NCBI RefSeq assembly: GCF_014196715.1
Contig: NZ_JACIEF010000003.1
Coordinates: forward strand, 959,874 to 1,023,873
DNA from: Pedobacter zeae
GTDB taxonomy: Bacteria > Bacteroidota > Bacteroidia > Sphingobacteriales > Sphingobacteriaceae
DNA length: 64,000 bases
Direction: 5' to 3'
A model generated the notes under the pieces. That model worked only from the letters and a program-made list of their open reading frames with translations. It had not been told where the DNA came from and made no database searches. Below, one piece after another: positions 50,195 to 60,900 of this stretch. The translations under genes were made by a program, and so were the position numbers. Position 1 is the stretch's first letter. The number at the start of each line of letters is the position of its first letter.

Positions 50195-51343
50195 ATGCAG
50201 TTTAAAGAAATCATAGGACAGGAAAGAGTGAAGCAACAATTGGTGCAAACGGTTAAGGAAAACCGCATTAGCCATGCGCAGTTATTTTTATCGCCTGCCG
50301 GTTCCGGTGCTTTACCGCTGGCTATTGCCTATGCACAGTATATCAATTGCCTGGACAGGGGAGAAAAGGATAGTTGCGGGGAGTGCTCAAGCTGTAGAAA
50401 ATATGAGCGGTTAATTCATCCCGATCTGCATTTTTCCTATCCTTTCTTTGCTTCTGCCAATGTGAAAACTGCAGTTGATGTGCTGGATGAATGGCGCAAC
50501 ATGGTATTGGGTGATCCTTATTTCGATATGGATATCTGGCGTTCCAAACTCGATGCAGCCAATAAACAGGCCAATATTAACATTGCCGAGTGCCACGATA
50601 TTATTAAAAAACTAAGTTTTAAAGCTTTCGAGGCCGGAACCAAGGTTTTAATTATGTGGCTGCCCGAATATTTGGACAAAGCCGGCAATGCGCTGTTGAA
50701 ATTAATCGAAGAACCCCCTGCCCATACCTTATTTATTTTAATTGCCCAAAGCCAGGATCAGATTTTAAACACCATCTTATCCAGGACACAGATTGTGAAG
50801 ATCCCAAAACTCTCAGCAGAAGAGGTGACGGGATTTTTATTAAACAACAGTGGGTTAACAGAAAACCAGGCCATCGATTATTCGTTTCTGGCCGATGGAA
50901 ATTTAATCGAAGCAAAAGCTTTGGCAGCCGATACACAGAGTGATAGTTCGGGTACGTTTACAGCCTGGTTAAGAATGGGATTTGGCAATAAAGTGCCCGA
51001 TCTGATCGAGTTTACCGATGAGGTAGCGAAATGGGGGAGAGAAAACCAAAAGAATTTTTTAAAATATGGCGTAAATTATTTACGCGAATGCTGCTTAATT
51101 TTAAGTGGCGCGGAAGAACTGGTGAAATTACCCCCTCTTACCTTCGAAACAGCGAAAAAACTGAGTACCCACGTACTTACATTGCCCATGGCAGAGGCCA
51201 TAATCGGCGAACTGGAAAGAGCACATTACCACATTGAAAGAAACGCAAACCCAAAAATTCTGTTTTTAGATGTATCTTTACAATTGGTAAAAATTATCAA
51301 GTTTAAAACGCTCCCTGCGGGGACTCAATATATATATAATTAA
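50195..51343 (+). CDS. holB: DNA polymerase III subunit delta' (HolB-like)
   Basis: Clamp-loader AAA+ subunit of 382 residues. It begins MQFKEIIGQERVKQQLVQTV and has the zinc-ligand set Cys52, Cys61, Cys64, Cys67. The P-loop reads SPAGSGALPLA, lacking the Lys needed for ATP binding, which is typical for the non-ATPase delta' subunit. LPEYLDKAGNALLKLIEEPP and ILSRTQIVKIP are conserved. ATG 50195 was chosen because the upstream frame lies in a repeat element. ricT starts 2 bp after the stop. Confidence 0.95.
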   Translation: MQFKEIIGQERVKQQLVQTVKENRISHAQLFLSPAGSGALPLAIAYAQYINCLDRGEKDSCGECSSCRKYERLIHPDLHFSYPFFASANVKTAVDVLDEWRNMVLGDPYFDMDIWRSKLDAANKQANINIAECHDIIKKLSFKAFEAGTKVLIMWLPEYLDKAGNALLKLIEEPPAHTLFILIAQSQDQILNTILSRTQIVKIPKLSAEEVTGFLLNNSGLTENQAIDYSFLADGNLIEAKALAADTQSDSSGTFTAWLRMGFGNKVPDLIEFTDEVAKWGRENQKNFLKYGVNYLRECCLILSGAEELVKLPPLTFETAKKLSTHVLTLPMAEAIIGELERAHYHIERNANPKILFLDVSLQLVKIIKFKTLPAGTQYIYN

Positions 51344-51345
51344 TT

Positions 51346-52881
51346 ATGGGATGTGGAAGTTGTTCAACAGGTGGTGGTTGCACCCCTAATGGATGCAAAA
51401 GTAATGGCTCATGCGGCACTGGTGGTTGCCAAACAATGGAAGTTCACGATTGGCTGTCTAATTTGGATATGCCTTCTAATTATAAACCTTTTCAGGTTAC
51501 CGAAATCAAATTTAAAGGCTCGCGTAAAGAGTTTTTCCTGAATAACGATAACATTTACCTCGAAATCGGGGAACTTGTTGCTGTTGAGGGGCCAACGGGT
51601 GGTTTTGATGTAGGGCATGTTTCGCTTACGGGCGAACTGGTAAGGATCCAGATGAAACGCCGTAAAACAACGCTCGATCAGGTAACCAAAAAAATCTACC
51701 GGAAAGCTACCGAAGCGGATGTGGAAAAATGGAATGCCGCTAAAGGGATGGAATGGGAAACCATGCACAAGGCCCGTAAACTGGCATTGGATTTACGTTT
51801 GCAAATGAAAATAAGCGATGTAGATTACCAGGCCGATAAAACCAAAGCCACTTTCTTTTATACTGCTGACGGACGTGTAGATTTCCGCGAACTGATCAAA
51901 AAAATGGCTGAGAGTTTCCGGATCAGGATCGAAATGCGCCAGATCGGTATGCGCCAGGAAGCCGGCCGTTTAGGAGGGATTGGCTCTTGTGGCCGCGAAT
52001 TATGCTGCTCTACCTGGTTAACGAACTTTAAAACGGTATCTACGGCTGCAGCGCGTTATCAAAACTTATCACTAAATACGTTGAAGCTTGCAGGGCAATG
52101 TGGTAAATTAAAATGTTGCTTAAACTATGAGCTTGATACTTATCTGGATGCTTTGAAAGATATTCCGGATAAAATCGAAAACTTAGATACCGAGGCGGGC
52201 TATGCCCGTCACCAAAAAACCGACATTTTCAAAAAAATAATGTGGTTTAGCTACCAGGGCGACGAAAACTGGATCCCGGTTAAAGCCGCACGTGTAAAAG
52301 AAATCATGGCGATGAATAAGGCTGGTAAAAAGGCGCCAAACCTTAAAGAAGACGCCATTCAGATCGCCACACCTTTAGTGGTAGAGAAATCTTTCGATTA
52401 CGAAAACGTGGTTGGCCAGGATAGTTTAACCCGTTTGGATGAGCGTTCGCGCGCTAAAAACAACCGGAATAATAATCAGAAAAATAACCGCAGTAATCAG
52501 AAAAACAATCGCGACAAAGGGTCTTCCGGTGAGAAAAATACCCAGCCTCATACTAACGGCAGACCGCAGCAGCAAGGTGGACAGAAACAACAGGGTGGGA
52601 AGCAGCAGCAGCAGAAACAGCAACAAAATGCCGCACCTAAAGGTCAGCAGCAAGCTGTGCCAAAACCTGCACATGTTAACGGGCCAAAACCGCAAAACAA
52701 TAAACCTAAGCAACAACCGCAGCAGCCTCAGGTGCAAAAAACGGTTGTCAAAGCAGAAGGAAATGCGATGCCAGGCGAAAAACCAGAACAGGGCAGAAAT
52801 AAAAACAGAAATAACCGTAGGAAAAACAATAACCGCCGAAACAATAACAATGGTTCAGAAAATAAACCTGCAGCTGAATAA
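51346..52881 (+). CDS. ricT: RicT/PSP1-domain protein with Cys-rich head and Gln/Asn-rich tail
   Basis: A 511-residue PSP1-family protein (RicT/YaaT). In B. subtilis RicT is part of a Fe-S-containing Y-complex that stimulates RNase Y and sporulation signalling. Conserved cysteines are in GSCGRELCCSTW (215, 220, 221) and GQCGKLKCCLN (252, 257, 258). Two additions are unusual: a short Cys-rich head (about 1-28, GCGSCSTGGGCTPNGCKSNG) and a long Gln/Asn/Lys-rich low-complexity tail (about 360-511). It lies between holB (2-bp gap) and gldH (32-bp overlap), the usual Bacteroidota order. Confidence 0.93.
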   Translation: MGCGSCSTGGGCTPNGCKSNGSCGTGGCQTMEVHDWLSNLDMPSNYKPFQVTEIKFKGSRKEFFLNNDNIYLEIGELVAVEGPTGGFDVGHVSLTGELVRIQMKRRKTTLDQVTKKIYRKATEADVEKWNAAKGMEWETMHKARKLALDLRLQMKISDVDYQADKTKATFFYTADGRVDFRELIKKMAESFRIRIEMRQIGMRQEAGRLGGIGSCGRELCCSTWLTNFKTVSTAAARYQNLSLNTLKLAGQCGKLKCCLNYELDTYLDALKDIPDKIENLDTEAGYARHQKTDIFKKIMWFSYQGDENWIPVKAARVKEIMAMNKAGKKAPNLKEDAIQIATPLVVEKSFDYENVVGQDSLTRLDERSRAKNNRNNNQKNNRSNQKNNRDKGSSGEKNTQPHTNGRPQQQGGQKQQGGKQQQQKQQQNAAPKGQQQAVPKPAHVNGPKPQNNKPKQQPQQPQVQKTVVKAEGNAMPGEKPEQGRNKNRNNRRKNNNRRNNNNGSENKPAAE

Positions 52882-53341
52882 AAGACAGGTATTTTTAATT
52901 GGTTTTTTATTCATTACTTCGCTATTTGTTGGCTGTGTACCTAGTGTAATCGATAGTAATGTAGGAATTGCCAACCGCAGATGGACCTATCGTAACCATA
53001 TTTTGGCGCCGTTTGATATTAAGGATAATACTAAAGCCTACAATATTTATTTTAAATTAAGGCATACCGCCGATTATAAATATGCCAACATATTTATTCT
53101 GGCCCATTTTAAGGATGGTAAAAAGATGGTAACCAGGCGCTATCAGTACAAACTGGCTAAAAATGATGGCGAATGGTTGGGCAGTGGGTCTGGAAATGTA
53201 TTCAGTTATACTTTACCCCTGCTTACCAACTATCATTTTCCGCATAATGGCAAATTTGAAATCGAAATTGAGCAGAACATGCGCGATAATCCACTTTTGG
53301 AGGTGAGCGATGTGGGTGTTTTGGTTAGTTTGGCTCAATAG
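52850..53341 (+). CDS. gldH: Gliding motility lipoprotein GldH
   Basis: A 163-residue lipoprotein of the GldH family, needed for gliding in Flavobacterium johnsoniae. It begins MVQKINLQLNKRQVFLIGFL and has the lipobox LFVGC; the mature beta-rich domain contains RRWTYRNHILAPFDI and FPHNGKFEIEIEQNMRDNPL, typical of the family. ATG 52850 is chosen because the lipoprotein signal starts there; the longer in-frame reading from 52439 is a frame shadow of ricT. It overlaps ricT by 32 bp. Pedobacter-type bacteria mostly do not glide, so its role here is open. Confidence 0.93.
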   Translation: MVQKINLQLNKRQVFLIGFLFITSLFVGCVPSVIDSNVGIANRRWTYRNHILAPFDIKDNTKAYNIYFKLRHTADYKYANIFILAHFKDGKKMVTRRYQYKLAKNDGEWLGSGSGNVFSYTLPLLTNYHFPHNGKFEIEIEQNMRDNPLLEVSDVGVLVSLAQ

Positions 53342-53471
53342 TTTGTTTATTTTTCTGGTTCTGATTTAATTTTCGCACTATTTTGATTTTTTGTCTTTAA
53401 TTATCTACAGAAAAAGCATATTTATTTATATTTTACTCTTTTTCAGTCTGTTGTGGTGTGAAAATGTGTAA

Positions 53472-53479
53472 TAAATTTG
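53472..53479 (+). promoter_or_regulatory. -7 promoter box of the TonB-dependent receptor gene
   Basis: TAAATTTG at 53472-53479, 27 bases before ATG 53507; a TTGTG stretch near 53452 is at a -33-like distance. The rest of 53342-53506 shows no gene. Confidence 0.5.
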
Positions 53480-53506
53480 TTATTATTGTTTATAAACCTA
53501 TGAACT

Positions 53507-56365
53507 ATGATAAGAATTTTATTCAAACACACCCTCGTTATTCTCCTTTTTCTGACATCGGCCCAGTTATTTGCGCAGGGCTTAAAAGGTAAAGTTACTG
53601 ATTCGGCCGGCCTGGCAATACCGGGTGCTACTGTCCAGGTAGTGGGCGCGAAAATTGGAACATCTTCAGATGGAAATGGGCTATATACGCTAAAATTTCC
53701 TTCAGCCGGGGCTTATAAAATCCGGATTTCTTTTACCGGTTACCAAACTTCGGAGGTGGCTGTCGAAATTGATAATACCGTAAAAACAATGGATTTCGCG
53801 CTTCAGGATACCAAAGAATTATTAAGTGATGTAGTAGTGGTTGGGTCAAGGTCAACGCCAAGAACGAACATCGAAAGCGTGGTTCCTGTTGATCTGATTT
53901 CTGCCAAAGAGGTTAAAGTATTTGCGCAAACAGATTTAACGCAGATTTTAAATTTTGTGGCGCCATCTTTTAGCTCTAACCGGCAAACGGTTTCTGATGG
54001 AACGGACCACATTGATCCGGCATCTTTACGCGGTTTAGGGCCCGATCAGGTTTTGGTGCTGGTAAACGGCAAACGCAGGCATACCACTGCATTGGTTAAC
54101 ATTAACGGCACCTTTGGTCGCGGTTCTGTTGGAACTGACTTAAATTCTATACCGGTTTCGGCAATCGAACGTATTGAGGTACTGCGCGATGGGGCTGCTG
54201 CACAATATGGCTCGGATGCGATTGCCGGGGTAATCAATATTGTGTTGAAAAAAGTAACACCATACAGTTTCTCCACTTCCTTCGGTCAATCTTCATCAAG
54301 TGCCCTGGGCCGCGATTTTAGCGATGGCCGGACTTTTCAGTTTGATTTTAGCAAGGGCTGGGCGTTTAAAAATGACAAGGGTTTCATCAATTTTGCGGCC
54401 CAATACCTTCAACGTGGTTATACCAACAGGGGTGGTTTAGATACCCGCCCATTATTGTATTCTGCCAGTCCAACTAAAGGTGCAACAGAAACAGAAGCTG
54501 CTTTTCAGGCCCGTTTTGCCAGTTTGAAAGCCGCAGATGATGCCAGGGCCGCAGCCAATGGTTTAGATAGAAACAACATGCGCGTAGGCAATTCCGACTC
54601 TAAAAACGGAGGAGGGTTTTTAAATGGGCAGTTTAATTTTGGAAAAACCACCCAGCTTTATTATGCCGCAGGTTTTACCCATAAAACGGGCAGTGCCGCG
54701 GGGTTTTATCGCTTGCCAACACAGACCACCCAGATAGATTTATCGATCTACCCTAACGGATTTCTACCATTTATAGATACCAAAATCAATGATTATTCAT
54801 TTTCTGCCGGTTTAAGAGGTAAAATAGGGGCATGGGATTATGACCTAAGCAATACCAGTGGAGAAAATACGATTAAATTTGATATTAATAACACGGTTAA
54901 CGCTTCTCTGCCAACAGGAACAAGTCCGACTTCATTTTATGCCGGGCAATTGCTTTTCAGACAAAATACCAGTAACCTTGATATAAATAGAAAATTCACT
55001 TTTGACGGCGGATTTTTAACGTCGTTAAATACTGCCTTTGGCGGGGAATTCAGGATTGATAGCTATCAGATCAAAGAGGGCGAGCTTTTATCCTATTCAA
55101 ATGGCGGAAGATTGATCGGAACCTCTCCTACTGCATCCGGTGCACAGGTATTCCCCGGTTTCAAGCCGAGTAATGCATTGGATAAATCGAGGCACAATGT
55201 TGGTGCTTACGCCGATTTTGAGGCTGAATTTGGGCCGAGGGTAACCTTGGGGGCTGCAGGCCGGTACGAAAATTACAGCGATTTTGGTTCTAATTTTTCT
55301 TACAAATTTACAGGTAAGGTTAAACTTTTTGGAGATGTTGCGTTACGCGGGGCTTACGCCACGGGGTTTAGGGCACCATCTTTACATCAGCAATATTTTA
55401 ATAATGAAAGCACACAGTTTGTAGGTACGAATGCCACGCAGGTTTTAACGGTAAATAATGCAAACCCAATTGTTGCCCAGTTTGGCGTTGGGGCCTTAAA
55501 ACCTGAAATTTCTAAATCAGGAAGTTTAGGTTTGGCCGGTAAAATTGCTAAAACCTTTACTTTTACCATCGATGCTTATAATATTGATATCAGAGACCGT
55601 ATTGTATTCTCGAGCCAATATGCTCGCGAACGTTCTGGTGGCGTTTTGGTTCCAACCGGTGTAGTGAATCAGATTTTAAATACGGTAGATCCAACGGCAC
55701 AGATTAACAGTGTACAGTTTTTTACCAATGCCATTACCACCAATACCGCAGGATTAGATGTGGTTTTAACAAACCGGTTCAATTTAGGAGTAAAAAGCAG
55801 CTTAATTTTAAGCGTTGCCGGAAATTTAAATAAAACCGTGGTAAGAAGCATACAAGGTTCTGATAAAATTGAAAGCGACCCCACCTTGAAAGCAAAATTA
55901 TTCGATCGTTTGGAACGCTCCCGTTTCGAAAGTTCTGTGCCTAAAAATAAATTAAACATTACCGCCACCTATAATGTGCATAAATTATCGTTAGTGGCCA
56001 GAACAGTCCGTTTTGGAGAGGTTACTTATTTAAATGCCATCGACCCAAATGTCCCTTCCAATGGTTTGCCACCACAGTTGGATCAAACTTTTGCTCCGAA
56101 ATGGGTAACAGATCTGTCTGTAAGTTATGCTGCGAGCGAAACCTGGTCGGTAACCGTAGGTGCAAATAATATTTTTGATGTTTATCCCGATAAACTATAT
56201 ATCGATCCCCGTAACAATGAAAATAATTTCAGTGGCAATGCGAGCAGTAATTATTCTGGTGGATTGGATAATACTTCTAATGGTCGGTTCCTGTATTCGA
56301 GGGCTGTTAGCCAGTTTGGCTTTAATGGGAGGTATGTGTATGGCAGAATTGCCTGTACTTTTTAA
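53507..56365 (+). CDS. TonB-dependent receptor with carboxypeptidase regulatory domain
   Basis: A 952-residue outer-membrane receptor. It has a signal peptide (about 1-24, ending LFAQ), a CarboxypepD_reg domain (about 26-105), a plug domain (about 118-245; LRGLGPDQVLVLVNGKRRHT, IERIEVLRDGAAAQYGSDAI) and a large beta-barrel ending GRYVYGRIACTF. The plug wording is of the general TonB-dependent receptor type rather than the SusC type, and no SusD partner follows. The substrate is unknown. It is monocistronic; murF converges on it. Confidence 0.94.
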   Translation: MIRILFKHTLVILLFLTSAQLFAQGLKGKVTDSAGLAIPGATVQVVGAKIGTSSDGNGLYTLKFPSAGAYKIRISFTGYQTSEVAVEIDNTVKTMDFALQDTKELLSDVVVVGSRSTPRTNIESVVPVDLISAKEVKVFAQTDLTQILNFVAPSFSSNRQTVSDGTDHIDPASLRGLGPDQVLVLVNGKRRHTTALVNINGTFGRGSVGTDLNSIPVSAIERIEVLRDGAAAQYGSDAIAGVINIVLKKVTPYSFSTSFGQSSSSALGRDFSDGRTFQFDFSKGWAFKNDKGFINFAAQYLQRGYTNRGGLDTRPLLYSASPTKGATETEAAFQARFASLKAADDARAAANGLDRNNMRVGNSDSKNGGGFLNGQFNFGKTTQLYYAAGFTHKTGSAAGFYRLPTQTTQIDLSIYPNGFLPFIDTKINDYSFSAGLRGKIGAWDYDLSNTSGENTIKFDINNTVNASLPTGTSPTSFYAGQLLFRQNTSNLDINRKFTFDGGFLTSLNTAFGGEFRIDSYQIKEGELLSYSNGGRLIGTSPTASGAQVFPGFKPSNALDKSRHNVGAYADFEAEFGPRVTLGAAGRYENYSDFGSNFSYKFTGKVKLFGDVALRGAYATGFRAPSLHQQYFNNESTQFVGTNATQVLTVNNANPIVAQFGVGALKPEISKSGSLGLAGKIAKTFTFTIDAYNIDIRDRIVFSSQYARERSGGVLVPTGVVNQILNTVDPTAQINSVQFFTNAITTNTAGLDVVLTNRFNLGVKSSLILSVAGNLNKTVVRSIQGSDKIESDPTLKAKLFDRLERSRFESSVPKNKLNITATYNVHKLSLVARTVRFGEVTYLNAIDPNVPSNGLPPQLDQTFAPKWVTDLSVSYAASETWSVTVGANNIFDVYPDKLYIDPRNNENNFSGNASSNYSGGLDNTSNGRFLYSRAVSQFGFNGRYVYGRIACTF

Positions 56366-56385
56366 TTTCGTTCAACGTTTTTTAG

Positions 56386-56443
56386 CCACAGATGCATAGA
56401 TAACACAGATTTTTATAACGGTGTACATCCTTTACATCTGTGG
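56386..56443. repeat. CCACAGATG/CATCTGTGG repeat between convergent genes
   Basis: CCACAGATG (56386-56394) and CATCTGTGG (56435-56443) are inverted to each other, with a further AACACAGAT copy at 56402-56410. This wording recurs in intergenic regions of many bacteria. No gene is seen in 56366-56488. Confidence 0.55.
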
Positions 56444-56488
56444 TTATTAATACCTGGGCTTAATCCATTTTACGTTAAGGGATTGAAA

Positions 56489-57790
56489 CTACAAATACTG
56501 CAGCAAACTTTCCAGTTTCATTCCCCTTGATCCTTTTAGCAATACTAAATGATCATGAACCTGGTTTTCCTGCAGGTAAGTGGCTGCCTCGGCCGGAGTT
56601 TCGAAAAATATGCCATTAAAATCGTCTTTAAATAGATAGAAATCCTTCCCGATAAAAATGAGTTGATCCAAACCACTTTCATTGGCCTGTTTTACAATAA
56701 GTTCGTGCTGGCCAAGAGACTCAGGACCAAGCTCGAACATGTCGCCCAAAATAGCGGTTTTTTTATCGGCCGATAGCACGGCGATGTTCTTCAGGGCTGC
56801 CGCCATGCTACTGGGATTGGCATTATAGAAATCGCAGATGACCGTGTTTTTTTCTGTTTTTGTGAGCTGCGAGCGGTTGTTTTTTGGCTGATAGTTGGAT
56901 AAACCCGTATTAATTTCTTCAGGGCTCATGTCGAAAAAATCTCCGATGCAGATTGCAGCAAGGATATTTTCAAAATTATAGCTGCCGGTTAAATGGGTTT
57001 TAACGGAAGAAGAAACCTCATGGTTGGTCCAGTTTACTTCAATAAAAGGATCGCTGCTTTTTAACGTGCCTTTAATGGCATTGCCATTTTCCGTTCCGTA
57101 ATAAATGAGTTTGTTTAAACCTGCGGCAGTGCTCATTTCTAGCAAGTTGGGGTTGTCTCTATTAATGAAGGTGTATCCATTGGTTTGTTTAAGGTAAGCG
57201 TAAAGTTCTGCCTTGCCTTTTTTTACGCCTTCAAACCCGCCAAAACCATCTAAGTGAGCCATCCCTACATTAGTAATGATACCATGGGTAGGCTGGGCAA
57301 TGGTACAGAGCAGTTCTATCTCTTTTTGGTGGTTGGCTCCCATTTCAATTACGGCAATCTGCACTTCATTTGTAATGGATAATATGGATAAAGGAACACC
57401 AATGTGGTTGTTTAAATTGCCAAAAGTGGCAAAAGTTTTATAACGTTCGGCCAGTACAGCATTTACCAGTTCTTTACTTGTGGTTTTTCCGTTACTGCCG
57501 GTTAAACCGATCACCGGGATGTTGAGTTGTTTGCGGTGATGGCGTGCCAGATCCTGCAGGGTGCTTAAAACATCCCCTACCAATAAAAATTTATCATTCT
57601 GGGCGTATTTTTCTTCGTCGATTACCGCATAAGCTGCACCTTTCCCGATGGCCTGAGCAGCAAATTCGTTGGCATTGAAAAGGTCTCCCTTAAGCGCAAA
57701 AAAGATGCAACCGGGGGTAATGTTCCTGGTATCGGTAGAAATAATGTTATGCTGTAGGTAATGCTGATAAAGGGTTTCTGTAGTTGTCAT
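56489..57790 (-). CDS. murF: UDP-MurNAc-tripeptide--D-alanyl-D-alanine ligase
   Basis: Adds D-Ala-D-Ala to the peptidoglycan precursor in the cytoplasm. The 433-residue protein has a Mur ligase N domain with DTRNITPGCIFFALKGD, the ATP-binding loop GLTGSNGKTT (95-104), IEMGANHQKEIELL and a C domain with YNANPSSMAAALKNIA and ILGDMFELG. Length is normal. It is isolated from the mur-fts cluster and stands alone between two outer-membrane receptor loci, with its own promoter (TTTG at 57832-57829 and TACTTTTG at 57811-57804). Confidence 0.96.
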   Translation of the reverse strand: MTTTETLYQHYLQHNIISTDTRNITPGCIFFALKGDLFNANEFAAQAIGKGAAYAVIDEEKYAQNDKFLLVGDVLSTLQDLARHHRKQLNIPVIGLTGSNGKTTSKELVNAVLAERYKTFATFGNLNNHIGVPLSILSITNEVQIAVIEMGANHQKEIELLCTIAQPTHGIITNVGMAHLDGFGGFEGVKKGKAELYAYLKQTNGYTFINRDNPNLLEMSTAAGLNKLIYYGTENGNAIKGTLKSSDPFIEVNWTNHEVSSSVKTHLTGSYNFENILAAICIGDFFDMSPEEINTGLSNYQPKNNRSQLTKTEKNTVICDFYNANPSSMAAALKNIAVLSADKKTAILGDMFELGPESLGQHELIVKQANESGLDQLIFIGKDFYLFKDDFNGIFFETPAEAATYLQENQVHDHLVLLKGSRGMKLESLLQYL

Positions 57791-57803
57791 TTCAAATGAA
57801 TTG

Positions 57804-57832
57804 CAAAAGTAAAATTACGAATCAGGCCCAAA
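57804..57832 (-). promoter_or_regulatory. -33/-7 promoter of murF
   Basis: On the minus strand, TTTG (57832-57829) and TACTTTTG (57811-57804) are separated by 17 bp; both match the Bacteroidota primary-sigma consensus. The ATG is 13 bases further on. Confidence 0.6.
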
Positions 57833-57967
57833 TAAAGCACTCTTTTTCCAATCTTCACTATTTCTTCACGAATTTCCTTCAGAAAGACTCTACATTCATT
57901 GCTTGTAAACGAACTGCGCTGTTTAAAAACACCGCTTTCTATCATTATTAACTAAACTAATTTTATC

Positions 57968-60900
57968 ATGAAGAGACTCGTACAAAGTTTGTTCATCCTG
58001 TTGCTGTTTGCCTCTACCGCAATGGCACAAGAGAGAACCATTACAGGTATAGTAACCGCTAAGGAAGACGGCGCACCAATTCCCGGAGTAAGTATAAAGG
58101 TAATCGGCACCAGCATTGGGGTGTCAACCGGAGCAGATGGAAAGTTTTCCGTGAAAGTTTCACCAGAGGCCAAGAGCCTGCAATTTTCCTCTATCGGATT
58201 TTCTACTCAAACCGTTAATATTGGCACCTCTACTGTAATTAATATTGTGCTGGCTACCGACTCGAAGATTTTAGGTGAGGTGGTTGTTACGGCTTTAGGC
58301 ATAAAAAGGGAAAAACGAACACTTACCTACTCAACCCAGGAGGTTAGTGGAGGAGCATTGGTTGATGCGAAAGAAAATAACCTGGTTAATGCACTGGCGG
58401 GTAAGGTTGCCGGTGTGCAGATTACCAATTCGAGCGGAGCAGCCGGTGGTTCTTCAAAAATTGTAATCCGGGGTAATACTTCCTTAACAGGCGAAAACGG
58501 GGCACTTTTTATTCTTGATGGTGTGCCGATTGATAACTCAGAAGCGGGTAATCCCGACGGAGCTTTAAGTGCCGGAGGAACATCCAACCGTGCCATTGAT
58601 ATCGACCCGAACATTATCGAAAGTGTAACGATATTAAAAGGAGCAGCAGCAAGTGCATTATATGGAGCAGCAGCGGCAAGGGGGGTTGTGATTATTACCA
58701 CCAAAACAGGAAAAGGAAAACCATCTGTAACCTTAAGTTCTGGCGTAACGTTCGATAATCCTATTCTTCCTGAATTTCAGGATAAATATGCCCAGGGAAG
58801 CCAAGGCGTTTATGTTGATGGAAACAATGGTAAGTTAAGTTCATCTTCATGGGGTCCGCCTATTGATGGCTTAATGGTAAATGGACAGCCGGTACAGAAG
58901 CACGATCCCAGGAAAGAATTTTTCAAAACAGGTTTTACAACAGATAATACCCTGGCTGTAAATGGTTCGACAGATAACTCTACCTATCTCGTTTCTTATT
59001 CCTATTTAAAAACGAATGGAACTGTGCCTTCTACGGATTTTGGAAGGCATTCGTTATTTACCAAGTTTTCAAATAAAATTACAAAAGACATCACACTTAC
59101 CGGTCAGTTTAACTACGTTAATTCAGTAAACGATCGTTTGGCTGAAGGTAACGGACTGGCCAGCCCGTACTGGACGGTGTATGCAGCGCCGATCTCATGG
59201 AATCCATTTCCGACCACAAATCCCGACGGTTCACAGCGTGTATACCGTGCAGCCAGAAATAATCCATACTGGTTGGTAGATAATACCAAGTTTGTATCGG
59301 CAGTTAACCGCTTTTTACCGGTACTTACGGTGAGTTATAACCCGTTGCCCTGGTTAACCATAACCGAACGTGGCGGGGCTGATATTTATAATGATGGTAG
59401 TAACTACCATGAAGCACCCGGCATAGTAGGTGGAGAATCTGCTGATGGTAAAATGTATAATCGCGAAATAAACTACAAACAGTTTAACAATGACATTATT
59501 GTAGAGGCGAAAAAGAATTTTAGTGAAGATTGGTTTGGTAGCATACTGGTTGGTAACAATATTCTGAGTAACTCGCAACGGATTGTGTTTGATAAGGGGA
59601 TTGGCTTATCCGTTAATGATTTTTACAACATCAACAATGCCTCTACTCAAATATCGTCTATCAATAATTATACAAAAAGAAAGGTTGGCTATTATGCGCA
59701 ATTAACAACTGAATATAAAAGGATGGTCTCTTTATCTTTAACGGGGCGTTATGACGGTACTTCGGTTTTGAGCCAGGATAAAAACTATTATCCTTATGGC
59801 TCTACATCAGCAGCTTTTATTTTTACAGAACCCCTTCACTTAGAAGATAATGCGATACTGAATTTCGGTAAAATCAGGGTGTCGTATTCTTATGTAGGAA
59901 ACGATAATGTTGGCCCATATGCACTAAGCACCACCTACCTACACCCTGTAATTTCTAATATAGAATTTCCTTACCAAGGGCAAAATGGATTTTTGCTTAC
60001 CAACACTTATGGCGACCCAAATCTTAAAAATGAAGGATTAAAGGAGTTTGAGACCGGAATAGAATTAAAGATGTTCAGAAGCAGGTTGAGCTTGGAAGCC
60101 ACCTATTTTGATAAGAAAAGTGTCGATTTAATTACTACCACTCCTATTACACCCTCGTCGGGTTTTAATGCTGCCACTATTAATGCGGCGAGCATGTACA
60201 ATAAGGGTATAGAGTTAATTTTAAATGGTACGCCTGTTAAAACCAAGAATATTACCTGGAATATTGGCCTTAACTTCTCTAAAATTAAAAATGAGGTTAC
60301 AGAAATTGGTCAGGGACTGGAAAATATACAGTTTGCAGGTTTTACAAACCCCGGAATTTTTGCTTATAAAAACCAGCCTTACGGTGTAATATATGGTTCG
60401 AGGTATAAAAGGAATGGCGATGGTAAATTATTAATCGATGATAATGGCTATCCGATTATTGATGATCAGCTTGGCGTAATCGGAAACACTACACCAAAGT
60501 GGAATGCTGGTTTAACCACAAGCTTCTCCTATAAGGCCTTTACCTTATCTGCTGTATTTGATGTGCGCTATGGTGGCGATGTGTATAATTTAGACGGTCA
60601 TTACCTGGATTTTTATGGTACCACCAAAAAGACAGAAGACAGAACAGCAACCACAGTCTTCGATGGGATCAGGGAGAGTGACGGCAAGGTAAATACAACT
60701 GTTGCCAAACTTGATCAGGCATATTATCAAAATAACGAGAGTGCGGTAGATGAAACGGGTGTAGAGGATGGTACTTATTATAAGTTAAGACAAGTAACCC
60801 TGTCTTATAATTTTAATCCATCGCTCCTAAAGAGAACTCCATTTAAAGGATTAAGTATAGCCGCCACAGGAAGAAACTTATGGATTTACGCACCACATTA

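Noticed and set aside
52439..53341. A 300-codon frame running through the ricT tail into gldH
   Set aside because: The first 137 codons are a shadow of the Gln/Asn-rich ricT tail. The GldH lipoprotein signal starts at ATG 52850.
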